Below are positions 6,679 to 15,739 of a stretch of 40,409 bases of DNA, piece after piece. Every line of letters begins with the position of its first letter. Position 1 is the first letter of the stretch. A program made the translations under genes and the position numbers. This DNA is from Acidimicrobiales bacterium (GTDB lineage: Bacteria > Actinomycetota > Acidimicrobiia > Acidimicrobiales > Iamiaceae), in assembly GCA_030448105.1 (NCBI GenBank), contig JAUJNP010000008.1, forward strand, positions 1-40,409, written 5' to 3'. The notes under the pieces are model-generated. The model did no database searches. It saw only the letters and a list, made by a program, of their open reading frames with translations, and had not been told where the DNA came from.

Positions 6679-8899
6679 ATGGCCATCGAGACCCAGCACC
6701 TTCCCGTCGAGGGCATGACCTGCGCCTCGTGCGTGAACCGGGTGAGCCGGGCGCTCAACCGCCTCGACGGGGTGGAGCGGGCGGATGTGAACCTCGCCAC
6801 CGCCCGGGCCACCGTCGCGTTCGACCCCACCACCCTGGACCCGTCCGTCCTGCGGGCCCGCATCGAGTCCCTCGGCTACTCCTCCCCGGAGCCCGGCGAC
6901 CAGGAGGCCGGTCAGGAGCCCGACGACGAGAACCGCGATCGTCGCTCCCTGTCGCGGGACCTCATCGTGGCGGTCGTGCTGTCGGTCCCGCTGCTCCTCG
7001 TGTCGATGGTGGGTGCCCTGCAGTTCGACGGCTGGCAGTGGTTGGCTGCCGCCCTCGCCACGCCCGTCGTGTTCGCCAGCGGCTGGCGGTTCCACCGCAC
7101 CACCCTGGTCAACCTGCGCCACGGGGTGCTCACCATGGACACGCTGGTGTCGGTGGGCACCGTGGCCGCTTGGACGTGGTCGGCGGTGGCCCTCCTCTTC
7201 CTGGGAGCGGCCGACGGCAGCGGCCACGAGGGCATGGAGGCCATGGCCGGCGACCGCCCACACGTCTACTTCGAGACGGCCGGCGTGATCGTCACCTTGA
7301 TCCTGCTCGGTCGCTTCTTCGAGCAGCGGGCCCGCCGCCGTTCCGGGGCGGCCCTGCGCTCGCTGGCCGAGCTGGGGGCCAAGACGGCCCGCCTGGAGGA
7401 CGGCACCGAGGTTCCGGTGGCCGCCCTCGCCGTGGGCGACCGCTTCGTGGTCCGCCCGGGCGAACGGATCGCCACCGACGGGCGCGTGGTGGAGGGCGCC
7501 TCGGCGGTGGACGCGTCGATGCTCACCGGCGAGTCGGTGCCGGTGGAGGTCACCGCCGGCGACGACGTGGTCGGCGGCACCGTCAACGCCTCGGGGCGCC
7601 TGGTGGTCGAGGCCACCCGGGTGGGGTCGGAGACGGCGCTGGCCCAGATCGTGCGCCTGGTGGAGCAGGCCCAGGGCTCCCAGGCGCCGGTCCAGCGCCT
7701 GGCCGACCGCGTGTCGGCCGTGTTCGTGCCGGTGGTGTTCGCGGTCGCCGCCCTTACGGTTGCCGGGTGGTTGCTCACCGGCCAAGGTGCCGACGACGCC
7801 TTCACCGCGGCGGTGGCCGTGCTCATCATCGCCTGCCCGTGCGCCCTCGGCCTGGCCACTCCCACCGCAATCATGGTGGGCACCGGGCGGGGCGCCCAGC
7901 TGGGCGTGATCATCAAGGGCGGCGAGGTGCTCGAGTCCACCCGTCAGGTCGACACCGTGGTGCTCGACAAGACCGGAACCCTCACCGAGGGGCGCATGGA
8001 GCTGGTCGACGTGGTCACCGGTACGGGGGTCGACGCCGACCGCTTGGCCGTCCTGGCGGCCTCGGTGGAGGACGCCTCCGAGCACCCAATCGCCCGGGCC
8101 GTCGCCTCCGCCGTGCCCGCCGAACGGCGCTTGCCGGTGTCGGACTTCGAGAACCTGCCCGGCTTCGGGGTCCGAGGCCGGGTGGACAGCGCCGACGGGC
8201 CCGTCGACGTGCCCGTCGATGTGATGGTGGGCCGACCTGGCCTCTTCGACACCGTGCCCGACGAGGTGGCGGCCGCGGTCGACGCCGCCACCGAGGCGGG
8301 CCGCACCGCCGTGGTGGCCGGAACCGACGGCGTCGCCCAGGGCGTGCTGGCCGTGGCCGATGCGGTCAAGGCGTCGAGCCCGGCGGCGGTCGGGGCCCTC
8401 CACGGGCTCGGCCTGCGGGTGCACGTGCTGACCGGTGACAACCGGCGCACGGCCGAAGCCGTCGCTCAGGCGGTCGGCGCCGACGAGGTGCGGGCCGAGG
8501 TGCTCTCGACGACAAGCTGGCCGAGATCCGCCGCCTCCAGGACGAGGGCCGGGTGGTGGCCATGGTCGGCGACGGGGTGAACGACGCCGCCGCCCTCGCC
8601 GCCGCCGACCTGGGCATCGCCGTCGGCACCGGCACCGACGTGGCCATGGAGGCCTCGGACCTCACCGTGGTCAGCGGCGACCTGCGGGCGGTGGCCGACG
8701 CGGTGGCGCTGTCCCGGCGCACCCTCTCCACCATCAAGGGCAACCTGTTCTGGGCCTTCGCCTACAACGTGGCCGCCATCCCCTGGCGGTGGCGGGCGTG
8801 CTCGACCCGATGATCGCGGCGGGGGCCATGGGCTTCTCGTCGGTGTTCGTGGTCACCAACTCGCTGCGCCTCCGCCGCTTCCAGGGCGTCAGGGCCTAG
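6679..8899 (+). CDS. copA: copper-exporting P-type ATPase, two apparent frameshifts
   Basis: This P1B ATPase pumps Cu(I) out of the cytoplasm. One N-terminal metal-binding domain has GMTCASC (C15, C18). The TGES actuator motif, the CPC ion site (C386-P387-C388), DKTGT (phosphorylated D430), SEHP and [10 protein letters not shown] follow in the first frame. The frame then breaks at 8503-8508 in the P-domain; [18 protein letters not shown] continues in the next frame. It breaks again at the C-run 8780-8783 (AYNVAAIP to AVAGVLDP), and the last frame gives MGFSSVF and ends at 8899. Each break is cured by adding one base, giving about 740 residues. The YN and MxxSS motifs of the last helices match the Cu(I) subgroup. 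All motifs survive, so sequencing error is as likely as recent inactivation. Confidence 0.9.
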
Positions 8900-9551
8900 A
8901 CGGCTCCTCGAAGCGGACGATCACCTTCTCGTAGCCCAGGTCCTTCAGGAGGGCCTGCAACATGGCCTCGGTGTTCTCGCGGGCCCGGGCCAGGAGCTCG
9001 CTCCGGCGGGCGGCGGCGGCGATCTTGTCGCGGGCGCCCTGGTAGAGGGGCTGTTCGTTGGCGGGCTGGTTGGCGAAGGCGTCGCCAATGCGGTCGACCA
9101 GGCCACGGTCGCGCGACCGCACGCGAGTCCTGTCGGGGTCGATGCGGGGCTTGGTGAGCTCAGGCGGAGGGAGGGTGATGGTGACGGTGGTGCCGTCACC
9201 GGAGACCTCGATGGCGCCCTCGGTCAGCGCCGAGAAGTCGACCACCGCCTCCACCGAACCCTCGGCGATGAAGACCACCCGCTCGCCCTTGATGAAGTCG
9301 GGCAGGTAGCGGGCGTCCTTCTCGCTGTCGATGATGACCTGGAAGGAGCCGGTGGCGGCTTCGTAGCGGCTGACGTCGCGGAGGTCGAGGAGCACGGCTG
9401 ACTGAGGTCGCTCCTTCTCCTCGGTCTCGAACGGGTTCGGGAGGTCTACGTTCCAGGGCGACAGCTGCAGGACCAGGAAGGCGGCCACCGCCACGCCCAC
9501 GACCACGAGCAGCGAGAAGAGGCTCCTGCCGGCCGAGCCGCGAGCGCTCAT
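8889..9551 (-). CDS. DUF4230 family membrane-anchored protein
   Basis: This is a 220-residue protein. One N-terminal membrane helix (residues about 12-30) anchors a domain outside the membrane with the DUF4230 pattern: [19 protein letters not shown], then [18 protein letters not shown], then [14 protein letters not shown]. The C-terminal half is a charged helix ending in [11 protein letters not shown]. The function of this family is not established. The TACGCT box 6 bases before the ATG supports the start. The 3' end overlaps convergent copA by 11 bases. Confidence 0.8.
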   Translation of the reverse strand: MSARGSAGRSLFSLLVVVGVAVAAFLVLQLSPWNVDLPNPFETEEKERPQSAVLLDLRDVSRYEAATGSFQVIIDSEKDARYLPDFIKGERVVFIAEGSVEAVVDFSALTEGAIEVSGDGTTVTITLPPPELTKPRIDPDRTRVRSRDRGLVDRIGDAFANQPANEQPLYQGARDKIAAAARRSELLARARENTEAMLQALLKDLGYEKVIVRFEEPSRP

Positions 9552-9557
9552 GGGGCC

Positions 9558-9563
9558 AGCGTA
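9558..9563 (-). promoter_or_regulatory. -10 box TACGCT for the DUF4230 gene
   Basis: The minus-strand TACGCT is separated by 6 bases from the ATG at 9551, consistent with leaderless transcription. Confidence 0.45.
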
Positions 9564-9580
9564 GTGGCGCGGGTCGGCGA

Positions 9581-11446
9581 CTAGACCGGCTGGGCCCGGA
9601 CCAGGGTGTGGTAGAGGTCGGCGTAGAGGCCGGCCGCGTCGAGGAGGTCGTCGTGGTGGCCGCGCTCGACGATGCGGCCCTCCTCCAGGACGACGATCTG
9701 GTCGGCGGCGGTGATGGTCGACAGGCGGTGGGCGATGACGATCGACGTGCGCCCGGCCAACGCTTCGGCCAGGGCGTGCTGCACCTGGATCTCGTTCTCG
9801 GAGTCGAGGTGGCTGGTGGCTTCGTCGAGGATGACGATGGCCGGGTCCTTCAACAGCATGCGGGCGATGGCCAGGCGCTGCTTCTCGCCGCCCGACAGCC
9901 GGTAGCCCCGCTCGCCGACGACGGTGTCGTAGCCCTCGGGGAGGGCGGCGATCACGTCGTGGATGCGGGCCGACCGGCAGGCGGCCTCCAGCTCGGCGAG
10001 GGAGGCATCGGGACGGGCGTAGCGCAGGTTCTCGGCGACGGTCTCGTGGAAGAGGTGGGGGTCCTGGCTCACCACCCCGATGGCTGCCCGCAGGCTGTCC
10101 TGGGTGAGGTCGCGCACGTCGTGGCCGTCCACCCGCAGGGCCCCTTCGGTGACGTCGTAAAGGCGGGGCACCAGCATGCTCAACGTCGTCTTGCCCGCGC
10201 CCGACGGCCCCACCAGGGCCACGAGCTGGCCGGGCTCGATGGTGAGGTCGATGCCCCGCAGCACGGGCACCGACGGCTCGTCGGGCAGGGCGGCCTCGGT
10301 GTCGGTCTCCAGTGAGGCGAGCGACACGTCAGCGCCGGCCGGGTAGCGGAACCAGACCGAGTCGAGCTCGATGCGCCCGGCGGGAGCGACGAGATCGACC
10401 GCGCCCGGCCGGTCGGGGATGGCGTTGGGCGCGTCGAGCACCTCGAACACCCGATCGAAGGAAACGAACGCGGTCATGAGGTCGACCCGGGCGTTGGTGA
10501 GCTGGGTGAGCGGTTGGTAGATCTGGGCCACGAAGGCGCCGAGGGCGATGAGGGTGCCGACCGAGATGGTGTCGGAGAGCACCAGGCGCCCACCGACCAG
10601 GTAGATCACCGCCGTGCCCACCGCCCCCACCAGGGTGAGCGAGGTGAAGAAGGTGCGCCCGTACATGGCGCTGCGCACGCCGATGTCGCGCACCCGGCCG
10701 GCCCGCTGGGTGAACTGGCGGCGCTCGTCGTCGTGGCGGCCGAACAGCTTCACGAGGAGGGCGCCGGACACGTTGAAGCGCTCGGTCATGGTGGTGTTCA
10801 TCGACGCGTTCAGGTCGAAGGACTCCCGGGTGATGTCCTGCAGGCGGCGGCCGACCCGCTTGGCGGGGATCACGAAGACGGGCAGGAGCACGAGCGACAG
10901 CAGGGTCAGCCGCCACTCGAGCAGGCCCATCGCCACGAGGGTGGTGGCCAGCACCACCACGTTCGACACCACCGAGCCGAGGGTCTGGGTGACGGCCCGC
11001 TGGGCGCCGATCACGTCGTTGTTCATGCGGCTGATGAGGGCACCTGTCTGCGTGCGCGTGAAGAAGGCGATGGGCATGCGCTGCACGTGGTCGAACAGGG
11101 CCGCCCGCAGGTCGTAGATGAGCCCCTCGCCGATGCGCGACGACAGCCACCGCTCCACCAACGACAGCGCGGCACCGAGGAACGCGGCGGCGATCATCAG
11201 CATCGCCAAGGCGGTGAGCAGGCCGGTGCGCCCGGCGGGGATGGCCACGTCGATGATGCGCTTGATGAGCAGCGGCGGGGCCAGGCCGAGCATGGCCTCG
11301 GCGACGATGATGACGAGGAACCAGACCGTCGCCGCCCGGTAGGGGCGGGCGAAGGACCACACCCGCTTCACCAGGCCCTTGCCCACCCGCGCCCCGGCGA
11401 TGGCCCGGGGGTCCGAGCTCATCATCATGTGAGGTCCCTGGCGCAT
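9581..11446 (-). CDS. ABC exporter, fused transmembrane and ATPase domains
   Basis: This 621-residue half-transporter should act as a homodimer or heterodimer. The ABC_membrane domain with six helices spans residues about 30-320. The nucleotide-binding domain has Walker A GPSGAGKT, Q-loop VVSQDPHLFHETVAENLRYA, signature LSGGEKQR, Walker B AIVILDEATSHLD and switch His in IVIAHRLST. It resembles MsbA/LmrA-type exporters of lipids or drugs; the substrate is unknown. The ATG at 11446 has a TACGCT box 9 bases upstream. A second start at 11428 (MMMSSDP) has AGGGA in front of it, so the N-terminus may be six residues shorter. No partner exporter gene lies next to it. Confidence 0.9.
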   Translation of the reverse strand: MRQGPHMMMSSDPRAIAGARVGKGLVKRVWSFARPYRAATVWFLVIIVAEAMLGLAPPLLIKRIIDVAIPAGRTGLLTALAMLMIAAAFLGAALSLVERWLSSRIGEGLIYDLRAALFDHVQRMPIAFFTRTQTGALISRMNNDVIGAQRAVTQTLGSVVSNVVVLATTLVAMGLLEWRLTLLSLVLLPVFVIPAKRVGRRLQDITRESFDLNASMNTTMTERFNVSGALLVKLFGRHDDERRQFTQRAGRVRDIGVRSAMYGRTFFTSLTLVGAVGTAVIYLVGGRLVLSDTISVGTLIALGAFVAQIYQPLTQLTNARVDLMTAFVSFDRVFEVLDAPNAIPDRPGAVDLVAPAGRIELDSVWFRYPAGADVSLASLETDTEAALPDEPSVPVLRGIDLTIEPGQLVALVGPSGAGKTTLSMLVPRLYDVTEGALRVDGHDVRDLTQDSLRAAIGVVSQDPHLFHETVAENLRYARPDASLAELEAACRSARIHDVIAALPEGYDTVVGERGYRLSGGEKQRLAIARMLLKDPAIVILDEATSHLDSENEIQVQHALAEALAGRTSIVIAHRLSTITAADQIVVLEEGRIVERGHHDDLLDAAGLYADLYHTLVRAQPV

Positions 11447-11455
11447 GGCGGCGCC

Positions 11456-11461
11456 AGCGTA
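11456..11461 (-). promoter_or_regulatory. -10 box TACGCT for the ABC exporter
   Basis: The minus-strand TACGCT lies 9 bases before the ATG at 11446. The spacing is slightly longer than for other genes in the window. Confidence 0.4.
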
Positions 11462-11499
11462 CGGCCGCCCCACCGGTTTCCGGCCCAGCCCGGCCGCCG

Positions 11500-12255
11500 T
11501 CAGCGAGGAGCGAGCCGTTCGGGGAGGAAGGTGCCGAGGGTGCCGCAGCAGCCGTAGCGGCGCTCGTCCGGTGGCGGGGGGAGGGCGTGGACGCCGGAGC
11601 GGGCGAGGTGGGAGGCGTCGCCGTCGGCCAGGGCTCGGAGCTGGGCGTCGGTGGCCTCCACCGCGGCCAAGGGGCCGGCGGCCCACACCTCCCTCCAGCG
11701 GTCGACCTGGGGGCGCACCAGGGCGGCGGCGCGGGCGTGGAAGCGGGCCAGGCCCTCGGCCCCGTCGGCGGTCCCCGCCCGCAGCTCGGTGAAGCCCTCC
11801 ACGCCGCGGTCGCGCCGGCGGCGGGCGGAGTCGTCGTCGGCGGCGGTGGTGGCGGCGTCCGGCGGCAGGACGGCGGCGGCGGGATAGCGGTCGGGGTCGG
11901 CCAGCACCTCGTCGGGGAACGTGATCACCATGTCGCCCGCCTCGGGCAGGCCGGCGTTCTGCATGAGGACCAGGATCTCGAGGTCGCCGTCGTTCACCAG
12001 GCGGTGGATGGTGCCGGGCGTGAACCACACGAACGCGCCGGGTTCGAGCACGGTCTCCCGGAAGCCGTCGCCGGCCAGGGTCTGCACCCGCCCTGCCCCG
12101 GCCACCACCGCGTAGGCCTCGGTGCAGACGGTGTGGCAGTGGGGCGTGCCCCCCGCCAGGCCGTCGGGGCTCAGCGAGTCGTAGACGCGGAGGTGCGACA
12201 CCCCGACCGCCCCCGGGAACGGCGGCACAGGGAACGGCGGCGGGGCCCCGCTCAT
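11500..12255 (-). CDS. cupin-domain protein
   Basis: This 251-residue protein has a cupin barrel in its N-terminal half. The first metal motif is TPHCHTVCTEAYAVVAGAGRVQTL and the second is PGTIHRLVNDGDLEILVLMQNAG, which together suggest a metal-binding sugar- or acid-modifying enzyme or a sensor. The C-terminal 100 residues are helical and end in a Cys pair (YGCCGTLG); I do not recognise that part. The start codon ATG at 12255 is inside the right end of the 130-bp repeat, in the arm GCACCAATGAGC. The gene follows the DUF6807 gene across that repeat and may belong to the same catabolic operon. The substrate is unknown. Confidence 0.75.
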   Translation of the reverse strand: MSGAPPPFPVPPFPGAVGVSHLRVYDSLSPDGLAGGTPHCHTVCTEAYAVVAGAGRVQTLAGDGFRETVLEPGAFVWFTPGTIHRLVNDGDLEILVLMQNAGLPEAGDMVITFPDEVLADPDRYPAAAVLPPDAATTAADDDSARRRRDRGVEGFTELRAGTADGAEGLARFHARAAALVRPQVDRWREVWAAGPLAAVEATDAQLRALADGDASHLARSGVHALPPPPDERRYGCCGTLGTFLPERLAPR

Positions 12256-12379
12256 TGGTGCACCATCCGCACCGATGGACCACAATCATCGTCAGGAGAA
12301 GCAGCGCACCAATGAGCGCCGCCGCTGCGCGGCGGACAAGCGCCGTGCTGATGGTTCGCTCGCCGTGCGGGCTCGCTCA
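12250..12379 (-). repeat. 130-bp intercistronic repeat, copy A (DUF6807/cupin junction)
   Basis: Read on the minus strand, the unit starts with TGAGCGAGCCCG, where TGA is the stop of the DUF6807 gene, and ends with GGTGCACCAATGAGC, where ATG is the cupin start. Internal structure: a possible small GCC/GGC hairpin near the start, the hairpin CCGCCGC-GCA-GCGGCGG, and a perfect 12-bp inverted repeat GCTCATTGGTGC/GCACCAATGAGC enclosing 32 bases. The first 74 bases match copy B at 72 positions. The next roughly 22 bases differ but have equal length, and the last 34 are largely conserved. The orientation relative to the flanking genes is the same as in copy B. No transposase is present. Confidence 0.9.
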
Positions 12380-13225
12380 CGGCTCGGCCACCCACTCGGC
12401 GGCCGCCGCCGCCAGCCGGTCGACGTCCCAGCGGCCATCGTGGACCACCACCCGGTGGCGGACCCGCAGCGGCTGTCCGGCGGCGAGAGCCAGGGGCTCG
12501 TGGAACAGGAAGGCGGCGTTGAGGAAGTTCGACCAGCCCTCCCCGTAGGTCGCGGCCCGGGTGCTGGCGTAGAACGGCACGGGGTGGCGCTGGTTGCCGG
12601 GGTGGTCGAACACGGCGATGCCCGCCTCGGCCCCCGAGTCGCCGACCTCGCCGGTGATGTCGCACCAGGCGGACGGCTCGCCGATCACCCGCTCATGGGT
12701 GGAGCCGTCGGCCAGGAGCAGCCGGGTGTCGTGCCACTCGCCCGACCCGCGCAACGACAGGCCGCCGTAGCCGCCCCACGTCGTGAACGGCGTGCGGTCG
12801 AGCACGGTGTCGGCTCCGGGCACGAGGGTGGTGTCGAAGTCGATGGCGTAGGCATCGTCGCCCAGGGGCACATGGGCGAGCGAGCGCTGCTCGACGATGG
12901 CCACCGTCTCCCGGTCGGGGCGGGTCCAGGTGAGCGCGCCGGCCACCATGACCCGACCGTCCTCACCCGCCTCCACGGCGGGGGGCCCGTCGTGACGGAG
13001 CACGCCGTAGGGGGCCATCTCCTCCCAGAAGTTGTCGCCGTCGACGAACTTGATGGTGAACCAGAGGCCGTGGTGCCAGGGGTGGTCGTCGGGCGCGTTG
13101 CGGGTGAGCACGTGCCCGGCGGGCGTGCGCAGGGGGTGGACGTAGGGACGCTTGCGGGCCCCCCACTCGTAGGTCCAGCAGCCGGCCACCGTCACCGAGC
13201 CCTCGCCGTGCCCGACCGTGCTCAT
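12377..13225 (-). CDS. DUF6807 (PmoA-like) family protein
   Basis: This 282-residue protein is beta-rich with the family hallmark DDHPWHHGLWFTIKFVDGDNFW near residue 45 and FTTWGGYGGLSLRG in the middle. Members are often labelled methane oxygenase PmoA by automatic transfer, but they are soluble proteins with no relation to methane monooxygenase. They occur next to Gfo/Idh dehydrogenases in sugar-degradation clusters, as here. No signal peptide is seen. The ATG at 13225 overlaps the dehydrogenase stop (ATGA). The stop codon at 12377-12379 is the first triplet of the 130-bp repeat. A role in carbohydrate derivative breakdown is inferred from context only. Confidence 0.8.
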   Translation of the reverse strand: MSTVGHGEGSVTVAGCWTYEWGARKRPYVHPLRTPAGHVLTRNAPDDHPWHHGLWFTIKFVDGDNFWEEMAPYGVLRHDGPPAVEAGEDGRVMVAGALTWTRPDRETVAIVEQRSLAHVPLGDDAYAIDFDTTLVPGADTVLDRTPFTTWGGYGGLSLRGSGEWHDTRLLLADGSTHERVIGEPSAWCDITGEVGDSGAEAGIAVFDHPGNQRHPVPFYASTRAATYGEGWSNFLNAAFLFHEPLALAAGQPLRVRHRVVVHDGRWDVDRLAAAAAEWVAEP

Positions 13226-14292
13226 GGCACCCACCCGTCGTAGGCGGGGTCCGACGGGCTCAGGGGCAACGACACCTCGCGGTCCTCCCGGGACGAGACG
13301 TACAGGGCGGTGACCAGCTCGAGCACGGCCCGGGCGTCGGCCAGGGTGACCGGTAGCTCCCCACCGCCGGCGCGCGCCGCCGCGTAGCGCTCGAGCTGGC
13401 CCACGTAGTCCTCGCCCGCCGGCGGCAGCGCCTCGACCGCCTCGGCCACCGCCTTGGCCACGTCGTCGTCGACGGGGGTGATGGTCCACGGATCCGAGCT
13501 GTTGGTGTAGGCAGCGGTGCCGCTCTCGGCCGACAGGCGCTCGAACGTGAAGCGGTGCCGGGAGATCTCGGCCACCGAGCCGAGGGTGGCCGACAGGGTG
13601 GCCAGGCCACCGTGGGGGAAGCGCATGGTGACGGCGGCGGAGTCCTCCACCTCGATGTCGTGGACGAGGGTGGCGGTGCGGGCCCACACCGCCGAGGGCG
13701 GCCCGAGGATGAACGTGGTCATGTCGAGCGCGTGGAGGGCGTGGGACAGGAGCACCCCGCCGAGCTCGGTGTCCCAGCGGCCCCGCCAGGGCACGGCGTA
13801 GTAGTCGGGGGTGCGCCACCAGGCCAGCTCCACGTTGGCCACGTACGGGCGCCCGGTGATCCCGAGGTCCACCAGCCGGCGGAGCTTCTGGAGGCCGCGC
13901 CCGAACCGGTACTGGAGGATGGGGATCACCCGCTGGCCGGTCTCCCGCTCGATGGCGGCCAGCTCGTCGACCTCCCGCAGGGAGCCAACCAACGGCTTCT
14001 CGCAGATCACATCCTTGCCCGCTCGCAGCCCGGCCTCGATCTGCGACCGGTGCAGGTGGGGAGGGGTGCACAGGTCGACCACGTCGACGTCGTCGGCGGC
14101 GAAGACCTCCTCGGGGTCGGTGACGGCCCGCACCCCGCGCAGCCAGCCCGCCACCTCGGCCGCCCGCTCACCGTCCACGTCGCACACCGCCACCACCCGG
14201 TACCGCGCCCGGAGCTGCTTGTAGGCGAGCACGTGCATCCGCCCGATCCCGAGGCCGACGACGGCCACCCGTATCGGATCAGCCTCAGCCAC
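13222..14292 (-). CDS. Gfo/Idh/MocA-family NAD(P)-dependent dehydrogenase
   Basis: This 356-residue oxidoreductase has the N-terminal Rossmann strand [18 protein letters not shown], then [31 protein letters not shown] with the catalytic Lys of the EKP motif. The C-terminal half is the Gfo/Idh beta-sheet domain ([26 protein letters not shown]), where the His pair sits near the substrate. Such enzymes oxidise sugars, inositols or their derivatives at a ring hydroxyl. The GTG at 14292 overlaps the upstream gene by 8 bases. The exact substrate cannot be told. It is the third gene of the operon aldolase - OYE - dehydrogenase - DUF6807. Confidence 0.9.
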   Translation of the reverse strand: MAEADPIRVAVVGLGIGRMHVLAYKQLRARYRVVAVCDVDGERAAEVAGWLRGVRAVTDPEEVFAADDVDVVDLCTPPHLHRSQIEAGLRAGKDVICEKPLVGSLREVDELAAIERETGQRVIPILQYRFGRGLQKLRRLVDLGITGRPYVANVELAWWRTPDYYAVPWRGRWDTELGGVLLSHALHALDMTTFILGPPSAVWARTATLVHDIEVEDSAAVTMRFPHGGLATLSATLGSVAEISRHRFTFERLSAESGTAAYTNSSDPWTITPVDDDVAKAVAEAVEALPPAGEDYVGQLERYAAARAGGGELPVTLADARAVLELVTALYVSSREDREVSLPLSPSDPAYDGWVP

Positions 14293-15739
14293 CGGTGCGC
14301 AGCTCCCGCTTGACCCGGGCCAGCGCCACCCGCTCCGGGCGTTCCTTGTAGTAGTCGTCGAGCGGGTAGCAGCCCGACACCAGCCCGGCCCGCGGGGCGG
14401 TGGTGCAGTCGCTGAAGGTGCGGCACACCTGACGCCGCTCGGGGGGCCGGCCGGCGAGCAGGTCGGCCGGGAGCTCGGGGTAGCTGAGCACCATGCGGCC
14501 CAGCCCCACGGAGTCGACCATCCCCCCGGCAACCACCGCCTCGGCCACCGGTCCCAGCCACTCCTGCAGGTAGGAGTACCCGGACCCGACCAGCACGGTT
14601 CCCGGCCGGCGTCGCTTCAGCTCGGCGGCGGCCGCCACCAGGCGAGCCACACCGACCAGCGGGTCCTCCGGGGGCTTGTACCCGTCGGAGGGTGGGAAGA
14701 GGGCGGGTCGCTGCACGTGAGGTGTGTAGTACGGGCTGCCCGCGGTCACGCACACGAGGGTGATGCCGACGCCGGCGAGCACGTCGAGCACGGCCACCGC
14801 GTCGCTCAGGTCGACGCCCGTCCCGGTGCCGTCGCCGCCGAAGGCGTGCCGGTACGGGTGGGGGCAGGGCTCGGGCTCGCCCGTGCCGTCGGGCCCGGGC
14901 CGGAAGGGCACCAGGTCGAACGCGCTCAGGCGCACGGCCAGACCCAGGGCGGGTACGGCCGCGGCCACTCCTTCGGCCACCGCTCGCAGGAAGTGGGTGC
15001 GTCCCTCCAGGGTCCCGCCGTAGCGGCCGGGCCGGTCGACCGCCGACAGCAGCTCGTGGCCGAGGTATCCGTGGCACGCCTTGATGTCCACGAAGTCGAA
15101 GCCGGCCTCCGCCGCCCGCCGGGCGGCGGCCACGTAGTCGGCGACCAGCTCGTCGAGGGCGTCGTCGTCGAGCACCGGGGCCCCGCCGTCGGGAAGGCGG
15201 TGGTCGAGCACCGGGTGACGGTAGGCCAGGAGGGGCCGGGGCCCGTCCTCGTCGGGACGGGCGAAGCGACCGGAGTGGGTGAGCTGGAGGCCGACCACCA
15301 GGTCCTCGGTGGTGGCGTGGCGCGCCTCGTGGGCGGCGACCAGGCGCCGGCGGAGGCCGGCCAGGGCCTCGCCGTGCGCATCGGTGTGCAGGCAGAGCTG
15401 GCGGGGGTTGGCCCGGCCGTCGGGCCGCACGGCCACGGCCTCGCCGCCCCAGACGAGCTTGGCCCCTGAGCGGCCGAAGCGCTCCCACCGCCGCTCGACC
15501 AGCTCGGAGGGCAGGCCGTCGGTGGTGGCGTCCCAGCCCTCCATCGGCAGCACGCTGAACCGGTTGCCCACCGTCTTCCCGCCCGCCCCGGCACCGAGGG
15601 CGAGGGGCCGGGCCAGCGGTCCCTCCGGCGCGGGGGTGACGCCGTCGGCCACGGGAAGGTCGACGCCCAGCTCGTCGAGGTGAGCCCGGAAGGCGTCGAC
15701 GCCCTTGAACGACCGCACCTGCGGGTGGAGGGGGCTCAC
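14285..15739 (-). CDS. NADH:flavin oxidoreductase, old yellow enzyme family
   Basis: This 484-residue flavin enzyme has a single TIM barrel. [17 protein letters not shown] opens the barrel, [16 protein letters not shown] holds the Gln and His that contact FMN and substrate, and [19 protein letters not shown] carries the typical CHGYL segment. The C-terminal barrel strands [11 protein letters not shown] and [17 protein letters not shown] bind the FMN phosphate. A C-terminal Cys-containing tail ([21 protein letters not shown]) resembles the iron-sulfur region of the 2,4-dienoyl-CoA reductase branch but lacks its second large domain. The GTG at 15739 overlaps the aldolase stop (GTGA). Within the operon it could reduce or isomerise an enone product of the dehydrogenase; that is inference. 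Confidence 0.85.
   Translation of the reverse strand: MSPLHPQVRSFKGVDAFRAHLDELGVDLPVADGVTPAPEGPLARPLALGAGAGGKTVGNRFSVLPMEGWDATTDGLPSELVERRWERFGRSGAKLVWGGEAVAVRPDGRANPRQLCLHTDAHGEALAGLRRRLVAAHEARHATTEDLVVGLQLTHSGRFARPDEDGPRPLLAYRHPVLDHRLPDGGAPVLDDDALDELVADYVAAARRAAEAGFDFVDIKACHGYLGHELLSAVDRPGRYGGTLEGRTHFLRAVAEGVAAAVPALGLAVRLSAFDLVPFRPGPDGTGEPEPCPHPYRHAFGGDGTGTGVDLSDAVAVLDVLAGVGITLVCVTAGSPYYTPHVQRPALFPPSDGYKPPEDPLVGVARLVAAAAELKRRRPGTVLVGSGYSYLQEWLGPVAEAVVAGGMVDSVGLGRMVLSYPELPADLLAGRPPERRQVCRTFSDCTTAPRAGLVSGCYPLDDYYKERPERVALARVKRELRTGG

Noticed and set aside
8503..8508. Programmed frameshift in copA like the E. coli CopA(Z) case
   Set aside because: The site is in the P-domain, there is no slippery A-run, and a second break follows within 280 bases, which fits error or decay better.
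9581..12289. A 902-residue frame that joins the exporter with sequence over the cupin gene
   Set aside because: The part before 11446 is an alternative frame of the cupin gene and the 130-bp repeat. Exporter similarity and the TACGCT box place the start at 11446.
12377..13225. Methane monooxygenase subunit PmoA
   Set aside because: The DUF6807 family carries that label through mis-transfer; this protein has no membrane helices and lies in a sugar-type operon.
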